Source: Nissolia schottii
Taxonomy: Eukaryota; Streptophyta; Magnoliopsida; Fabales; Fabaceae
NCBI GenBank assembly: GCA_003254905.1
Contig: QANU01043002.1
Span: forward strand, 186,001-250,000
DNA: 64,000 nucleotides
Reading direction: 5' to 3'
Shown here: piece after piece, positions 47,526 to 60,738 of the stretch
Numbering within the stretch: the stretch's first letter is position 1
Layout of the letters: the number at the start of each line of letters is the position of its first letter
Translations under genes and position numbers: made by a program
Notes under the pieces: generated by a model
What the model was told of the DNA's origin: nothing
Seen by the model: only the letters and a program-made list of their open reading frames with translations
Databases searched by the model: none

Positions 47526-47776
47526 TAATTTTTTTCTTCTTCTTCTCGTCATGCATAATGATTAAACAACCTTTTGAGTAGATCTGAATATATTTCTTTT
47601 TATTTTTCTCTTTCATTATTCCTATAGCAATATGGATATATTACATGTCACAAAGATGAAGCATTATGAAAATCAAATTTGGAAGACACAACCGTAATCG
47701 GCCAAACTGAGAATCATTTGACCAGGGTAGGGTACTGAATCTAAGCCGACTTTCACTTTGACAACTAAGCCCACTT

Positions 47777-50700
47777 TTAATTGAAGTTTTGCTGTATCAA
47801 AAGTTGAGCTCCTTCAACTAGCCTCTTAACCACTTCACCAGCAGGCAGAATTCCCTTGATGAGACCAACACCTTGACCAGCATACATCGCCATGCTCTCA
47901 ATATCTCCAGTTGTCGTCATGTTCGGGACAGTTCCTGCAAACCGTCGAATCTCTTTCTCCTGTTGGATTGCCAAACAAGTATAGTGAAGGTCAAACACAA
48001 AGGTTTCAAGTGCAATAGTATACAAAGATGCATATCGAAACCTTACTGTGCCATTAATTGTTGAGTGGCCAATGAGAGGCTGATTAGTTTCATTTTCTTG
48101 GGGCGGAAGGGATCTCCAATCCTTGTAGAAGGGTGTCTGCAGGACACGTTGCGGTGCACCTGGCCATCTCGCCCTACCAAATATATCTGTGTACTCAGTT
48201 TCATCAATCTCAATTAACTTCCTCTTGTATGTAGGATGAGCATAGCTTTCCTCAGTTGCGACAAACCTGCAAGCAAGGCTCTTGGCATGAAAATGTAACA
48301 CAAGTGTAACACTGGCATAAATGAGGCCAATTAAAATTAAATTTAGACATGGTGATATTGTCAGGAATTGCCATATGTCTTGTCCCAATCAAGTGAAACT
48401 AATATTAGTTTCATGAAATCAAATATGTGAAAACTCTTCTGTTGTGTCATTCATGACCAATAGAGAAAGAAAAAAATGACAACAAGGTCAAAAGTTTTCA
48501 GGATACATTTCAACAGAAGTTTGCGTTTGTACCCCCGTCTAAACATCAAAACGGCTTTCAACTCAAAGGATTTCAGAGCAGATGGTATCCTTGTATCCTT
48601 CAAGTGAACTTCACAGTCAATCACAGAAAGATATGATAGTCAATTTAAAACCAACTCCTTTCCACCATTTCCCCCAGACAACCTATCAATCCTAGTTGAA
48701 ATATGCAAAATATGAATCATAATTCATTATTGGATCTAAAGAGGAATAAATTGTATAATTTATAACATGGAGGTAGGCACCTATGAACTATGGAATAGAG
48801 GCAGCAACTATATTTTGAACACATACCATGATGCTTGATGCATGCTACTGCTAATCTAATATATTGCCTCAACAATATGAGAACAATTTCCATAAAGCTG
48901 ATTAAGGTGAGATTAAATGATTCAAACCTAGTGCCTAGACAAACGCCTTGAGCACCAAGTGCCAGAGCAGCAACATAACCTCGTGCATCCGCAATTCCTC
49001 CAGCTGCAATAACAGGGATCCCTCGGTCACCAACAAGATTGACCACCCTTGGCACCAAGGAAATTAAACCATCCTACAATTATACACAGGGAAAAGCAAC
49101 ATCATCTGAGGAGCTGAACTGAAAAATACTAGTGAATAGTACACAACTGAAAACCATCATTCACTTCAGCTACTAAAGATCAATCAAGAGACAAATGACA
49201 AAAGAAAAAGATGGATCCTTCAAAGGATGAGAGCATTGCACATCTTCATTTCAACAAGACCTAGAGCTAGAGTAATATCAGCATTGCTTCAGGTAGAAAT
49301 CATAAGAAAATAATATCAGCATTTCTTTTCAACCATCTTATAATTTATTTGACACAGTAAATTAACAAGAATTAATGTTCAATGAAGCTAAAGTAAGCTA
49401 CTTATCCTCAAAAACACACATGACAAGCATGCACACCTGACCAATGACATGACCACCAGCTTCGTGTCCTTGTACAATTATTCCATCCACACCAGCATCA
49501 ATGGCCTGTTTTGCACCTTTGATATTCCCGACCTATAACAGGATTGCAAGTACAAATAACAGGTCACAATTCAGATAGCAATGCAGAGTAAAATGACAGT
49601 ATGCAACAGTAACCGACAACTAGCAGCCAACATGCCTCAATAAAAAGGGCAGTATCTTGAATGCAACTAATAAGGATAGAGAGGATCATGAGTTCCAAAC
49701 TTAGCAATGCTAGACTTTTGATCTGAACTCAGTACAGCCAAAAAGGTGGAGTTATAACAGACTGAGGAGTGAAGAGTGCACTTTCTTAAAACCAATTAGG
49801 AAAGAAAGGGTCATGAGTTCTAAAATGATAGACTTTTGATTTGAACTCAGTACAGAAACAAAAGAAAATGTAGTTCTAACAGGCTGAGGAGTTCACTTTC
49901 CTTAAAACCAATTTCATGTTTTAACAGTTGTCTTGAACTTAAAAGTAAAACGGGCTCAGCTTAATTCTAATTACTAAGCAGCAGGCAAAAATAAGCAAGT
50001 AATCATTGATATGCAGAGCAACTAAAAGGAATTTCAAAATTAGAACACCAATGCCTCTTAGAATTTACAATATGCATGTTAGAAATAGTAACAGATGGGG
50101 CATCACATGAAACAAACCTGTGGAACAACTTTGACCCCAGCAGAGTGAGCCTTATCTACCAATTCCCTTGTGCAATCACCCCAATAAACCTGCAAGACTG
50201 CAACTTTTTCATCAAGAATGGCCTTCAAGTTCTCCTCATGGGGAAAGGCTAGGACCACACCAACCCCAAAAGGTTTATCAGTTAAGGCCTTTGTCTTCTT
50301 TATGAGCTCCCTCAAGTAATCCGGGCTTTCCTGATGTAATAAGGGAAATAATGGTTACACTTCATCATAAGGAACTTGTACCGCTAATTCATAACATTTA
50401 CCCTCCGAAGTATATGTATACGTGTTAGAATAAGTATAATGAATTGAAAAACAAATCGAAGATCAGTATGGAATCACAAGCAAAGACTAGCATGCTGAAA
50501 TTGGAATTGAAACTTGCAGAGTACACAGTACTAGCTGAGTTCACACAAAAACAGTGAATGATCATATGATTATATAATATACAAGCAAGGGGAAAAATTA
50601 ATAGAAATAAATAAAGGCAATAAAAAAACCAGTGGACCCGTCCAGAATCAATTATAGCCAATTCAAAAATAAAAAATGAAAAAAAAAATTAGAACCACAA

Positions 50701-50910
50701 AATTAATTTCTAAGACTTTGTGACTGGAATCCAAATACACGCTAAAAGCGAAAAATAGAATAGAGATATACAGACCGAGTCAGGGGCCCTGAGAAGACCA
50801 AGAGCACCGGCATTGGAAACAGCAGCAACAAGGTTGGGGCCAGAGATGTCAGGGCCTAATGGGGCCTGAACTATACCATGTTCAAAACCCAGTATCCCCT
50901 TCCAACCCAT
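47777..50910 (-). CDS. Nitronate monooxygenase / 2-nitropropane dioxygenase-like flavoprotein, 330 aa
   Basis: An FMN-dependent TIM-barrel enzyme that oxidises nitronates such as propionate-3-nitronate. Six exons join in phase to 993 nt: 50776-50910, 50118-50330, 49437-49532, 48928-49073, 48047-48266 and 47777-47959. The start is ATG in [20 protein letters not shown], typical of the plant subfamily. Key blocks: the N-terminal [42 protein letters not shown] with His139 and His144 (family members use a His in this loop for catalysis); [13 protein letters not shown] and [11 protein letters not shown] for FMN phosphate binding. Length agrees with plant homologues. No signal peptide, so probably cytosolic. 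A CT-rich tract precedes the start at 50923-50943 on the plus strand. Confidence 0.92.
49677..49912. repeat. Tandem duplication of about 120 bp in a nitronate monooxygenase intron
   Basis: GGATCATGAGTTC and GGGTCATGAGTTC begin two similar copies. Both contain TAGACTTTTGAT-TGAACTC, AGTACAG and CTGAGGAG in order, and end with CTTAAAACCAATT. The copies have diverged by several indels. Confidence 0.75.
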
Positions 50911-52264
50911 GTATGATATGGCCTCTCTATCTCTCTCTCTCTCACAGATGAAGGTGCAAGGGATTGATGATTGAAAAGGTGTGTGTGTTGTGAAATAAAC
51001 AGAGAATGTAGTGTGCCTTTTTTATAGCCGCCTCTGAAATCTACTCATCATCATCAAAAGATTTACGTAAGAGATCCCGTCGCAGTAAATACAAAATGGC
51101 AATACGGACCCTCATGTTTATCATCAAGAATAATCCTTTTGAACATGTGCCTTAAGTGCTTATTTATTTATGTATTTTAATATGATCATGATCCAGATGT
51201 TTTTTTGTTGTTCAGATGGTCTAGGTTCATTTTTAAGACATAATAAATTATTATTATTATTATTATTATTATCATTCGTTATGTTGTAAGAGATGACATA
51301 ATTACAAAGATGAGACGACAGGTGGACGTGGAATTGGTGAAGTCCTGCACCGAGTAACACCACCTCCGATTTTGTTTTTAGTGTTTGTTATCACTATATT
51401 AGTCAGCATGATAGTCGAATTTGAACACTTCTATAAGTACTGTGCTATTTGTTAAGAGAATGTAAATAATAATTGTGTATAAAAAATATAAAATTATTTG
51501 TGTAAATAATTATTTATGTAAGATTTTGATAATAAGTATCATGTATTTTTTATCTCATGATGTTTACTAAATTGTGTCTAATACGTTGAAAACTTAAATT
51601 TTCCCTTTACTTAACCAATGCCATTTTAAGATAAGGTAGTAGAGAATGGAATGAGATTAATTAACCTTAGCCTCAAAGCTTACGCAAGCGAGCAACAACT
51701 ACTGCGAACCTGTGATTTTTTTTGCCCTTTTCCTACCAATCTGTTTTTTTCTTCGATCTGCTTATGTTTTTGTCCAACGTACAGGCCCAAAAAAGAAGGT
51801 CCACTAAGCTTCTTCTACCCCCGGAGCCCCAAAATAAAATTGGTCCAAAAAGATTTTTAATAAAAGTCATTTTTGTGTTGGCCTCAAATTTATAAAAATG
51901 AATCTATATTCATCTTTAAACCTTGCCATTGCTAACAGTTTGTGATAGTTACAAAAAAGACCAGTTCTCTTTGGGTTGGGCTGAAATTTATAAAAATGAA
52001 CTTAGCCCAGTCCTATAATCAGTTTGGGACACTATTTTAGTCCAATGCAGTCATGCTGCTCAATTCAAATTTGGGAAAAGGAATACCAAAAACAATGGGA
52101 AAGGCAGGTCCAAGGGTCTAAATACCCCCATCAACCCTTAATGTTTTTGGTCCAGTTGACCAAAAGATATGTTAGAATTGGAGCAACTAGCCAATTGAGG
52201 TTGGCACAAGGGATTAGGTTCCCGGTCTAAATTCATGATCCACGTGTCATGGACTCAAATCCTA
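50911..52264. other. 5' flank of the nitronate monooxygenase gene and intergenic DNA
   Basis: The first 150 bp probably hold the leader and promoter. A (TTA)n microsatellite lies near 51246-51272. No gene is seen in the rest. Confidence 0.45.
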
Positions 52265-53099
52265 CTCCCTACTAGAGTGGTTGAAACGGGCCGAGCTCAA
52301 TGGACTGACCCAAAAAGTTCAAAAATATGGATGGGTTGAGCTAAAAAAATAGAAGTATAAAAAACAACAATAACCCGACTTAGTTCAATCCAATTTGGCC
52401 CAACCCAAATTGATCCAACTCATTACGAGTTGGGCTAGCCCAAGTATTTGTTAGATAGTTATGTTTTTTTTTTTTAAAAATACCAAATGATGCATGTCAA
52501 AAAAATAATTGACATGAAGAATACTAAATAACTCATTAGTTTTATCATGTGTGTTTGGGTATTATAGTGCAATATGAATGAGTGTCACATTTTTTTGGTG
52601 CAAGTGCAATACACATTTTAGAAGTGGGAATTGGAGTCTGGCTTTGTTCTCTCTTGACAATGCTTATTGAATGTAATCAAGATCACACAAAATTATGATG
52701 TATATTTAATACGATGGAGTGACTAACATGGAAGATGTGGGAATTGAACTTATGAATCATATCATTAGCAAGTTCTAATATAATTGACAGTCTCTTTTAA
52801 CAAATTCATGGTGGTTATTATGATATGTGCGTTATCAGAGTCAATTATTGTCATTGATAATTAACAAATATATTTTCATAATTGTTATCAAACTTAAACA
52901 ACTTTATTAGCAAAAAAAATTGGGTTAATAAAAGATTGGTATGTGAGTCAACCCAAAAATGGCCCGATTCAAAATGAACTAGCATTTTACTAACCAAAAA
53001 TTAACATAACCCAAAGTGGCCCGATCTGAATATGGCCCAATTCAAATGGGCCAGCCCAAATAGGTTAGGTTGGCTCGTTTTGATAACTCTACTCCCTAC
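52265..53099. mobile_element. hAT-type non-autonomous element, 819 bp, with perfect 8-bp target duplication CTCCCTAC
   Basis: The element spans 52273-53091. Its left end is TAGAGTGGTTGAAACGGGCC and its right end is GGCTCGTTTTGATAACTCTA, imperfect inverted repeats. CTCCCTAC lies at 52265-52272 and 53092-53099. An 8-bp duplication with short TA(G)-type termini is the hAT signature. Subterminal GGCCCA/TGGGCC motifs repeat in both orientations. There is no transposase. Confidence 0.88.
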
Positions 53100-53499
53100 G
53101 AAAAATTCCTAATTGGTGGTTAAAAATTAACATAACCCAAAGTGGCCCGATCTGAATATGGCCCAATTCAAATGGGCCAGCCCAAATAGGTTAGGTTGGC
53201 TCGTTTTGATAACTCTACTCCCTACGAAAAATTCCTAATTGGTGGTTAAAAATTAACATAACCCAAAGTGGCCCGATCTGAATATGGCCCAATTCAAATG
53301 GGCCAGCCCAAATAGGTTAGGTTGGCTCGTTTTGATAACTCTACTCCCTACGAAAAATTCCTAATTGGTGGTTAAAAATTAACATAACCCAAAGTGGCCC
53401 GATCTGAATATGGCCCAATTCAAATGGGCCAGCCCAAATAGGTTAGGTTGGCTCGTTTTGATAACTCTACTCCCTACGAAAAATTCCTAATTGGTGGTT
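52996..53499. repeat. Four exact-looking 126-bp tandem copies of the hAT right end plus target site
   Basis: The word GTGGCCCGATC begins at 53016, 53142, 53268 and 53394, always 126 apart. Each unit contains the last 96 bp of the hAT element, the CTCCCTAC target duplication, and about 22 bp of flank (GAAAAATTCCTAATTGGTGG). The copies look identical by eye. Confidence 0.95.
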
Positions 53500-53672
53500 A
53501 ACCCTAGGCAAGAAGATCCACTGTTGCTTAGGAGCACTGTCAGTGAGTCCAGACTAGCCTAGTTTGGGAAGGTGAATGTAATTGACTTCAGACATTTGCA
53601 CCCTGCCCAATGGTATTAGGATGCCTTCTCTTATGGGCATTCTGAGTATTCAAAAAATAAAAATTGTGGAGT
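53500..53672. other. Short spacer between the tandem array and the CACTA element
   Basis: About 170 bp without a recognisable feature. Confidence 0.5.
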
Positions 53673-56245
53673 AACCACTACTAGAAAAATGCTCATTACC
53701 GTCGGATTTTTTCTCAATTACCATAAGATTTTTTGCTTTCCGTCAGATTTACCGTCAGAAAGTGGACCAACGATAATAGCCTCGATGGTAACTTATTACC
53801 GTCGGATTTATATAGCTGATGGTAGTTAGCATCGGCGTAGACCGACACTAATGGCGATCTAGTAACAGTTTTGTATTGAACCGTTTACCATCGATTAATT
53901 CTGACAAAAATTTAATGATATTTATACATAATTTTATGATGATTTACCGTCGGTTTTACTGTGGAAATTTTTTGTCAGTAAAGATAAATATTTTTTAAGA
54001 AAAATATTTAATTATTATTTTATTTTTATTATTATTCTAAATATTAAATTATTATTTAATTCTATAAATTATATATGATGTTTTTTGTAATAATTCAAGT
54101 ATATAGATGCTTCACGTGGGAAAACAATGTCACAATAGCAAAGTAGCAATGTTCCTATGGAAGAAAGAGCATGCCCACAACACTTTATACTATAAACACC
54201 AGTTCCATAAGCATAAGAAACACCATGAGCTAAGAAGAAGCAGAGTTAAGCACACAACATCCAAAAATTGTAGAACCAGATGCAGAAGTTTTCAAAATTT
54301 CATTCATATTTGTGTTTCACAACAATTTAAGCTCACAAAATGAAAGATAGGGCAATGGAAAAATAGGAACAATAACTAGAACAATAGTTATATGACTATT
54401 AGAAATTTAGAACTTTTCAATTTGCATTTATTCAGTAGCAAGTTGTCCCCCCAATTGTAAAGATTAATACTAATGCACTGTCATACATGAAGTCATTTCA
54501 TGAATACGCAACAATATATGAGAGCTATATCATTCACCATTTACATTGTATCATTTATGATTCTTTTCCACTAGAGATAAAGCAATAGTGCTATCTATAT
54601 CTTCATTCTCATTATCATGCCAAACATCCTACATTCAAATTCAGATCAAATGATGTTCAAAAAAGAAAATTGACAATCCCAAAGCATTCAAAAGCAATTG
54701 TTAAGGAGTGTTGAAAATCGTTACCCCAAAAGTTGATAACGAGTAATGATCCACATCCCCATTATAATTCGCATGATAATGCCTTTCTGAAATCTTATGA
54801 TCAAAGCCTTAAAAATTTTGCTAAGCCAACCCATAAATCAAATTCCCTATATGTTCATAATAAATACAAATCCCTTCTTGCACATCAAACATCCACAGAA
54901 TCATACACAGTCACAAAAACCACAAGATATTGCAAACCAAAACCCACCAATTCTTCAATCAACTCCAAGGCTCCAAACAACAAAATGGAGAAAAATCTAA
55001 AAAACAGAGATCAATACTTTGAATTTTGAAAAGGCCTATCGGAAACACAAACACTAGTGTTAGATTCAAACAATAATTTCCATTCAACTTAATCAAGTGA
55101 ATCTAAAACTAACAAAAAACAAAAGTTACATAGTCTCTCTGAAATCAAGGGGACAAAACGAATCACCAAACATTTAAATGCTCCAAAAGAAGAAAAACAA
55201 AGTTAAGCTGCATATATGAAACTCCGATTGCAGCACTAACTAAAAATTACTAAAATTAAAAAACACGGAAGAACCACCTAGGGTTTTCTTATTTTTCATC
55301 TCAATTAACTTGATAACACCCAAAAAAAATAAAATTATTTGCAAAAATGACTCAACTCGTTCTTTACAAGTGGCAGAATCGCATAGAACCAAGTCAACAA
55401 TAACAACAAAAATTAGGGAAGGAAGAAAGAGGGAGAAAGAAGAGGAGAGGAGAGGAGAGGAGGGAGAGGAGAAGAGAGGAGAAAAAAAGAGGAAGAACAA
55501 AATGAGGGAAATGGTGCTGGTGGGTGGGTGAAATTCGATTTTAGAACATTACCAACGGATATTTCTAATGGTAAATAGGAACAGTTCGACTATAATCGCT
55601 TTATCAAAACACATCGTTTAAATAAAAAGATTATTGTCGGCTTTTTGTCAAAATTTTTGACGGTACGAAATAATGGCGCAAAATTTTGACAATTTTTTAT
55701 TTTCGTTATTGTCAGATATTTTCGATGGTAATGTACTACTTCATTTAGGCTTTACGATTTAGGATTGTTACCGTCGAACAAATCTGACGACATCTTTTCC
55801 AACGTTACACATGTAGAGAACACACACACACCTATTCACACTTTCAGACCACTATCATCAGATTTTTTCGACGGTAATTGGTTCAACATTATACCCGTGG
55901 GATAAACGTGTCCCTCTTCAAATTTGGACGCTTTTACCGTCGGATATTTCCGATGGTAACAACACCAGCGTCACGTGCATCGTGCTCACGTGCGTCCCTT
56001 AAATTTCCAACCAATTACCGTAGGAAAAAACTGACGGTAATACTTTTGCCTAAATCCGTACCACTTGGAGCCAAATGTTACCGTCAATTTTATGGTTGGG
56101 GTTTATTTTCTGACGGTAATCGTGACCAAAATTAATCTAGTTTGTCTTAGAAGTCTTTATCGTCAGATTTTGCCATGTTTTCTGACGGTAATCATTTTCT
56201 GAAGGTAACTTTCTGATGGTAATTCCCTTCTTTCTAGTAGTGAAC
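53673..56245. mobile_element. Non-autonomous CACTA (En/Spm-type) element, 2567 bp, with 3-bp target duplication AAC
   Basis: The element spans 53676-56242. It begins CACTACTAGAAAAATGC and ends TTCTTTCTAGTAGTG. AAC lies on both sides (53673-53675 and 56243-56245). Both ends are packed with copies of a subterminal motif of the form TTACCGTCGGAT or TTACCGTCAGA in both orientations, the usual transposase-binding arrays. The middle has no transposase-like reading frame; a purine-rich GAGGA repeat lies near 55434-55475. Confidence 0.92.
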
Positions 56246-58145
56246 TAAGCAAACATTAAAGTTGATTTTAGTCCTCCTCCTAAATATTTTTTAATTAATA
56301 AATAAAATAAAATGTAAATACAATAAAGACAATAAATATCTTAAAATCTTAAAAAGAATAAATTCTTAAAAAGAATAAATTCATACTTTATTTTGATTAC
56401 AAAAACATAACCTTACTTAAAGTAAAAAAATAAATAAAAGGAGGAAAGGTAGGGTGCTAGTCCCACACTCCCCCCAAACCTTCTTGTCCTGTTTTAAATA
56501 AAAATAGTATTAGAGTCTTCTAACGTAATTATCTTACTAATAACTTTTGTGAATAACACTTGATAAATTAAGGAGGCAAAATAAGAAGAAAAAAATATTA
56601 TTGTTATGAATGGTTAAAAAGATTGATTGGCTAAATAATTAGGAGGATTTAATATTTTTCTTTAAATAAATAACAAGGTTGTGACGTGAAATTTTAAAAC
56701 CAACTTGAGAGATGAGATGGCCAAGGGCCACAAGCAGGTACAATGGATCCATTTAGAGATATAAAATCCTGAATGGTTATAAAGATAACTATAAGAATTT
56801 ATGTTTCAAGATAAAAAATAATTAATTTTTTATACTTTCGTTTTATTGAAACACTGAGATAAAGATGAAGATAATTTTAATTAAATTATGAATGAGTGGC
56901 TAGAAGACTCAAATAATATTTTAAGATATTTGTCATAATTTTATGTTTTGTCACCATAAAAATAACCATAATACAAATATAATAAATTATATGTTATATA
57001 TTATCATCAAACATTATATAAGACTAACTTTTAATTTTATATATTCTATTTTTGTCTCAATGTCTCTATATTTAAATGTTATCTTAGGAACCAATCGCAA
57101 AGCAAGGGAATATGAAATTTTAAATATATTTGCTGGAACTTCGAAAGATTCGTGAATCACGGACTGTCCAATATTCAATTAAATAATATAGTAATTACAT
57201 AGTTTAAAAGAGAAAAAAAAAAATTGAACTGGTTCTACTTGTTCAGTATTATGGAGCTAGAAATTTCATAGTCACGGCGCGTGCAACTGAGATATCACAT
57301 TGAAAGCCTGCGTCGGATTTTATTCCAGAACCGTGCTTTTCGTCACAAAAAGTCTTCGGGAAAATGAAATGTCTATGGTTTTTCCTAAAGCAAAGATTAA
57401 AAAAAAAGATCCCCCCTTTTGAAGGCTTTTATTTAAATTATTTTCCAATCAACACCTAGAAGAAGCCAAATTGGAAGTCAAAATGGGTCCTAAATAATTG
57501 ATTTCAGTGTGAATCATGCCTCAGTATCTAACATCCAAATATCAATTTTGTTAAGGCATGAAAGATGCTTCGCCGAAAGAACTCATCATCCCTATCTATC
57601 AAATTAGTTTTTTTCAGAGTAGATGATTGGTAGTGTTCTCTATGATGGAGTGACAAATGGTTCTTTCACTACATGATACGTGTTTCATTAACTATAATTC
57701 TTTAATAATTATAATCTTTTATCTCATTATAACTCTTGTATGTTTATTTATAATTCATTTTATACTACATGATACATGGTTCACTAACTTTATTTTCGAA
57801 AATAATTATTATATTTTCTTTCGTTACAACTCTTAGATGTTTATTTATAACTTATTATCTACACTCTTATTTTAAAAAGGACTCGGATTAATTTCTCCAA
57901 AAATTCTATTTATTGGTGGAACAAATGAAGTTATATTTATTATCTACACTCTTGAATATACTTAAATTTTTTAAGCTATTACAACTAGTTTTAAATTCTT
58001 TAACTCTATATGACGCCATCGAGAGTTTTTGACGTTTGGTCACATTTCAAGGGATCGATTTTACCCTTAAGTGCACATCCATTTTTCCATTGAGCCAATT
58101 GTTTTCGTCATTTCACAAACTTATAACAGCTTAGTCACATTTATT
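56246..58145. other. AT-rich intergenic DNA
   Basis: No gene is recognised. A diverged direct duplication lies at 57668-57857 (next entry). The short frames are noise. Confidence 0.5.
57668..57857. repeat. Diverged tandem duplication of about 103 bp
   Basis: Two copies share CTACATGATAC-TG, then TTCA-TAACT, ATAACTCTT-like and ATGTTTATTTATAA blocks in the same order. Confidence 0.7.
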
Positions 58146-59092
58146 GGTATTGGTAGGGTCGTCAAAATGAGCTTGACTCGCGAGTCTGGCCCACAAATCC
58201 GGTTAAATTGATGAACTTTACATGCAAAAATAGATCGGTGAAAATTTTAAGAAAAAAGATGGTCCCATCCATTTAGACCCATGGGCTAAACGGGCTAGCT
58301 CAGCTGGTTCACGGGCTAACCCGTGAGCTTGTGATTTTTTTTTTAATAAAAATTACCAAAATTTTAAAAGTTTCATTTTGGACTCTAAATTTTATTTTGG
58401 AGTTTAAGAGTTTAGAGTTTAACTATTTAGATTTATAATTGAACATGTTTAACTATTTGTTATGCTTAACTACTTAACTATATTTATATTGCTATAAAGT
58501 TGAAGTGCTATGACATAGATATTGATAAATTTTGCATTATATTCCTTCAATAAGTGTTTACGCCCTACAAGTTGATATATATTTTCAAACCTTGTTTATT
58601 ATTGATTAATCTACGACAAAGAATTCCAATTGTGTTTTTGATCAATAACATAACAGTACTTACATCAATGTTATATGACGTCATTTAATTAATGAAAGTT
58701 ATATTAATTTATGAATCGATTTCAAATAGTATTTGATATCTTTCAAGCAAGAGAGTTGAAAGAAGAAAAAAGATAATATAATATCGCAATCAACTATTTA
58801 AATTATTTCTTTCTGATTAATTAATAGATAGATGATAAAAAGTAGTTAAAAATGACTGCGCATATTTATTCACAACTTTGTATTTAAAACCATAAAAAAT
58901 AGACCAAATTTTTTAATTTTTAAAAAAAAAAACGGGCTGGCGGGTTGGCCCGTTTAGGCTCATGGACTAACCATAAACAAGTTGAACCTTAAAAAGAGAC
59001 AAAAATTTGGCCCAATCCATTTAGGCATGCAGGCCCAAATGGATCGGGCCTAAATGAGCCAGACCGGCCCATTTGACACCCCTATTTATTGG
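58146..59092. mobile_element. hAT-like non-autonomous element, about 931 bp (58154-59084)
   Basis: The left end TAGGGTCGTCAAAATGAGC and the right end, whose complement is TAGGGGTGTCAAATGGGC, are imperfect inverted repeats of the common plant hAT form. The 8-bp flanks GGTATTGG and TTTATTGG match at 6 of 8. Subterminal GGGCT/AGCCC and GGCCC motifs occur on both sides. No transposase. Confidence 0.65.
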
Positions 59093-60738
59093 TGACTTAT
59101 ATTGCATTGTTGTTCTTAACTTTCTATTTAAAAATTAAAAGTTTAAAATTTTTGTTTCACTTTAAACTCTAATTTCTTATCATCTCCTCGTATTTATCTC
59201 ATATTTTAATCCCTTATTAATATCTAATATTTAAAAATTAAATATAAATAATTCTTTTACTTATAATATTGTCTCATAAGATGTACCTCTAATTGGGGGT
59301 ATTAATTTGTATTCTGAAAGGCCACTTGATTTAGATTAAATTAAATAAACGATCAAATCCAAGTTTTTAATCAAATCAAGTACTAATTAATTAGTGCTAA
59401 TGTCTTCTTCTGGCCCAACAAAACAATTTCCAGTAGCCATCAAAACATACATTGAAGGCTGGTGGTAAGACCAAAACAGGGACTAAGTCAAATTTGATTA
59501 CTTCATTATCAAGACAAAGTCTAATTAAACAATTATCAATCAATAATCACATCGATGCAAAAGAATAATGGACTAGGGGGGAAGAAAGTGGATAAGTGTT
59601 CAGTCTAGCTAATTGGTGGTATAAGTACCCTGCTGTCATTTCAATTTCTTAATATTTGATTTAATTATATTAAGCTTGACCCCATTTCAGTCACAGCTTC
59701 TTGCAGTTGATGGGTTATTAACATTTTTATTGCAATATTTGAGGCTTACAAGGTAGGATTAGGACATGTTTCCCATTGAAGCATCCATCTCATAGAGATG
59801 AAGATGTGCCTCCCTCGTTTTTTTTAATTACTATTTATTCTAAACTATCAATAAAATATAATTGGCTCCATAGCTCGAATTAAGTTGACCTTAGTATAGT
59901 ATATAAAAAAAAAATTATGCTATTTTTTTAATTCATATAATCAAATGTTACTCAAAAAAACATAAAGTGTCGAGCTACTTAAAAATATATTCTCGTTATT
60001 TGTATACCATAAAAATTGATATCATGTATACATCACAAAAAAAATAAACATTAGTAAATGCATAAATGAATAATATTAAACATACTTGTGTCTGTACACA
60101 CATAAATATTTAATGATAATGTTTATTTCTTTGTTTTATAATTTTTGTTTTTATGTGTGGTATACACATGATGTCAATTTTGGTGTTGTATAAATAGTAT
60201 TTTTGTTAGAAAAACTATAAATAATATTTTTGTTTAAAAAAAGCTAAGTAATTTTTTATTTCTTATTAAAGTTTGGAAAAAAAACTAAAACACAAAATCA
60301 ATATGGCAATTGACAATTAAAGTAGGTATGTCTCTCCCAACTAAGTTTTTTTTATGTAGACTGTTAAGAATCAAGCCCCTGAATAAATGCTTAAAAAACT
60401 CAATTATCTACCAACTATGCTAAGTTTTATTGGTTTTAATTGTTAATTTTGACTTATAGATACATTCTTAACTTAATGTATTAAGATATAATTTATACAC
60501 AGTCAATAATGTAACTAAAATAAAAATCAATTAAAAGTGAAAGTGAAGGGAGCGAGTAGTCAAAGATTTAGGCTGGAGATGACATCGGAATGCTCTCATA
60601 ATGAGTTGCGTAGGGTGAAACTCTTTCAAGAAGTTCGTGATGTTATTGTAGGTCGTCAAAAGTATGGCAAGAAAGGTGCCAAATTAGTGGGTTTAGGGGG
60701 TGGACTCCACTTTTGGGCTCTTTCATTATTTGGTTGAC
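59093..60738. other. AT-rich intergenic DNA
   Basis: No gene or element is recognised. A 66-codon frame at 60537-60737 has a basic, charged sequence but no motif and no family resemblance. Confidence 0.45.

Noticed and set aside
52996..53499. Possible CRISPR array
   Set aside because: The whole 126-bp unit repeats with no variable spacer, in a plant genome. It is a tandem repeat.
60537..60737. 66-codon plus-strand frame as a gene
   Set aside because: It has no motif, no splice partner and borders a MITE. There is not enough to support it.
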